Positions 30,421 through 31,531 of a DNA stretch of 31,531 nt are shown here, in pieces. The translations under genes and the position numbers were made by a program. This DNA comes from Fluviibacter sp964604465 (GTDB lineage: Bacteria; Pseudomonadota; Gammaproteobacteria; Burkholderiales; Rhodocyclaceae). The stretch's first letter is position 1, and every line of letters starts with the position of its first letter. Location: NCBI GenBank assembly GCA_964604465.1, contig CAZRYZ010000013.1, positions 1-31,531 on the forward strand, written 5' to 3'. The notes below the pieces were generated by a model, which did no database searches, was not told the origin of the DNA, and saw only the letters and a list, made by a program, of their open reading frames with translations.

Positions 30421-31531
30421 ATGACCCGTGAAATTCTGCTGCTGGCTGATGCGCTGGCTCGTGAGAAAAACGTCAGCAAGGAAATCGTCTTTGCCTCTCT
30501 GGAACTCGCGCTGGCTCAGGCCACCCGCAAGAAGATGAACCTCGAAGCCGATATCCGCGTCGTCATCGATCGCGAAACCGGTGAGCACGAATCCTTCCGT
30601 CGCTGGGAAGTGGTTGAAGATGCCGATCTCGAAAACGAAGATGCGCAACTGGCCATCAGCGAAGCCCGAAAGGATCATGCCGATATCGCCGTGGGTGATG
30701 TCGTTGAAGAAGAGCTCGAGCCCATCGACTTCGGTCGTATCGGTGCCCAGGCCGCCAAGCAGGTCATCCTGCAGAAGATTCGTGATGCCGAGCGTGAGGC
30801 GCTGCTGCAGAGCTTCCTCGAGCGGGGCGAGCACCTTGTGACGGGGACCATCAAGCGCATGGAACGTGGCAATGCCATCGTCGAAGTCGGCAAGATCGAA
30901 GCCATGCTGCCGCGCGACCAGATGATCCAGCGCGAGAACCTGCGCCCGGGTGACCGCGTCAAGGCCTTCCTGCTGCGCGTCGATCGCGCTGCCCGTGGCC
31001 CGCAACTGATTCTGTCGCGCACCGCGCCGGAATTCATCAGCCACCTGTTTGAACTCGAAGTTCCCGAAATTGAAGATGGCCTGATGGAAATCAAGGCCGC
31101 CGCCCGCGACCCCGGTATGCGTGCCAAGATCGCCGTGCTGAGCAAGGATGCCCGTATCGACCCGATCGGTACCTGCGTCGGTCTGCGTGGTATGCGCGTT
31201 ACCGCCGTCCGCAACGAGCTGGGCGGTGAGAACGTCGACATCATTATCTGGTCGGAAGATCCGGCTCAGTTCGTGATCAACGCGCTGGCCCCGGCAGAAG
31301 TGACCTCGATCGTCGTCGACGAAGAGCGCCATGCCATGGATGTGGTTGTCGATGACGACAATCTCGCCATTGCCATTGGCCGTGGTGGTCAGAACGTGCG
31401 TCTGGCCTCCGAGCTCACCGGCTGGACCATCAACCTGATGACGCCGGAAGAATCGCAGCGCAAGAACGAAGCCGAAACTGCCACCACCCGTCTGCTGTTC
31501 ATCGAAAAGCTGGACATCGATGAAGAGCTGG
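30421..31531 (+). CDS. nusA: Transcription termination/antitermination protein NusA (3' end cut off)
   Basis: NusA binds RNA polymerase and nascent RNA and affects pausing, termination and antitermination. The frame is open from the ATG at 30421 to the right edge, 370 complete codons. The polymerase-binding N-terminal domain runs over about residues 1-130 (REILLLADALAREKNVSKEIVFASLELALAQATRK). An S1 domain follows at about 135-200 (HLVTGTIKRMERGNAIVEVGKIEAMLPRDQMI). Then come two KH domains at about 230-345 (DPIGTCVGLRGMRVTAVRNELGGENVDII and NLAIAIGRGGQNVRLASELTGW). The two C-terminal acidic repeats of proteobacterial NusA (total about 490-500 residues) should lie beyond the edge. A good AAAGGA ribosome site precedes the ATG. 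It is the second gene of the rimP operon; infB would be expected next. Confidence 0.96.
   Translation, partial: MTREILLLADALAREKNVSKEIVFASLELALAQATRKKMNLEADIRVVIDRETGEHESFRRWEVVEDADLENEDAQLAISEARKDHADIAVGDVVEEELEPIDFGRIGAQAAKQVILQKIRDAEREALLQSFLERGEHLVTGTIKRMERGNAIVEVGKIEAMLPRDQMIQRENLRPGDRVKAFLLRVDRAARGPQLILSRTAPEFISHLFELEVPEIEDGLMEIKAAARDPGMRAKIAVLSKDARIDPIGTCVGLRGMRVTAVRNELGGENVDIIIWSEDPAQFVINALAPAEVTSIVVDEERHAMDVVVDDDNLAIAIGRGGQNVRLASELTGWTINLMTPEESQRKNEAETATTRLLFIEKLDIDEEL

Noticed and set aside
30355..31332. A 325-codon open frame on the minus strand opposite rimP and nusA
   Set aside because: It overlaps two unmistakable genes and its composition mirrors their codons. It has no motif, promoter or ribosome site of its own.
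1..31531. A hidden defence island, prophage, insertion sequence or CRISPR array
   Set aside because: Every stretch longer than about 170 bases belongs to a recognised gene. No transposase, integrase, long repeat or regularly spaced repeat was seen.

Overview
The window is ordinary-looking, gene-dense chromosomal DNA (GC judged by eye in the high fifties, not counted) from a Gram-negative proteobacterium. BamD, an RND efflux pump with its outer-membrane factor, Hsp33, RimO and the class I PHA synthase set (PhaC, PhaB, PhaR) all point to Pseudomonadota. The run scpA-scpB-rluB-rimP-nusA, the wording of RimO and the phaC/phaB/phaR set favour Betaproteobacteria. That placement rests on remembered gene orders, so a basal gammaproteobacterium is not excluded. 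I found no tRNA, rRNA, transposase, phage gene or CRISPR array, and no gene-free stretch above about 170 bases.

Layout. 1-4281 (minus strand): tex (cut by the left edge), then dnaQ, rnhA and a YafS-like methyltransferase, with gloB divergent at 4341. This is the gloB/yafS/rnhA/dnaQ neighbourhood also known from E. coli. 5226-7914: bamD divergent from rluD-pgeF. 7966-12655: a ZIP metal transporter overlapping phaC, then phaB, a terminator, phaR, a UUCG-type terminator and a shikimate-kinase-like gene. There is no phaA or phaP here. 12666-19231: an AcrR-like TetR repressor divergent from a three-gene RND efflux operon (membrane fusion protein, inner-membrane pump, outer-membrane lipoprotein). 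The operator between them closely resembles the E. coli AcrR site. 19259-22037: rimO and an FAD-linked D-2-hydroxyacid-type dehydrogenase. 22056-23585 (minus): a gamma-carbonic-anhydrase-like protein followed by hslO. 23699-25944: a PHP-domain phosphoesterase, yciO and a small site-2 protease. 25955-29832: trpS, scpA, scpB, rluB. 29959-end: rimP and nusA (cut by the right edge), behind a candidate promoter and a leader with a terminator-like hairpin.

Functional themes. Most genes are housekeeping: DNA proofreading and RNA-DNA hybrid removal, outer-membrane assembly, rRNA pseudouridylation and ribosome maturation, chromosome condensation, and transcription elongation. Two accessory themes are present. 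One is polyhydroxybutyrate synthesis with its sensor-repressor PhaR. The other is repressor-controlled multidrug efflux.

I did not find a clearly new multi-gene system. The most unusual item is an Hsp33 (hslO) in which all four zinc-binding cysteines of the redox switch are replaced. Other points worth a look are the translationally coupled ZIP-phaC pair, the AcrR-like operator placed over two divergent promoters, the shikimate-kinase-like protein with a changed substrate loop, and the attenuator-like leader before rimP-nusA.
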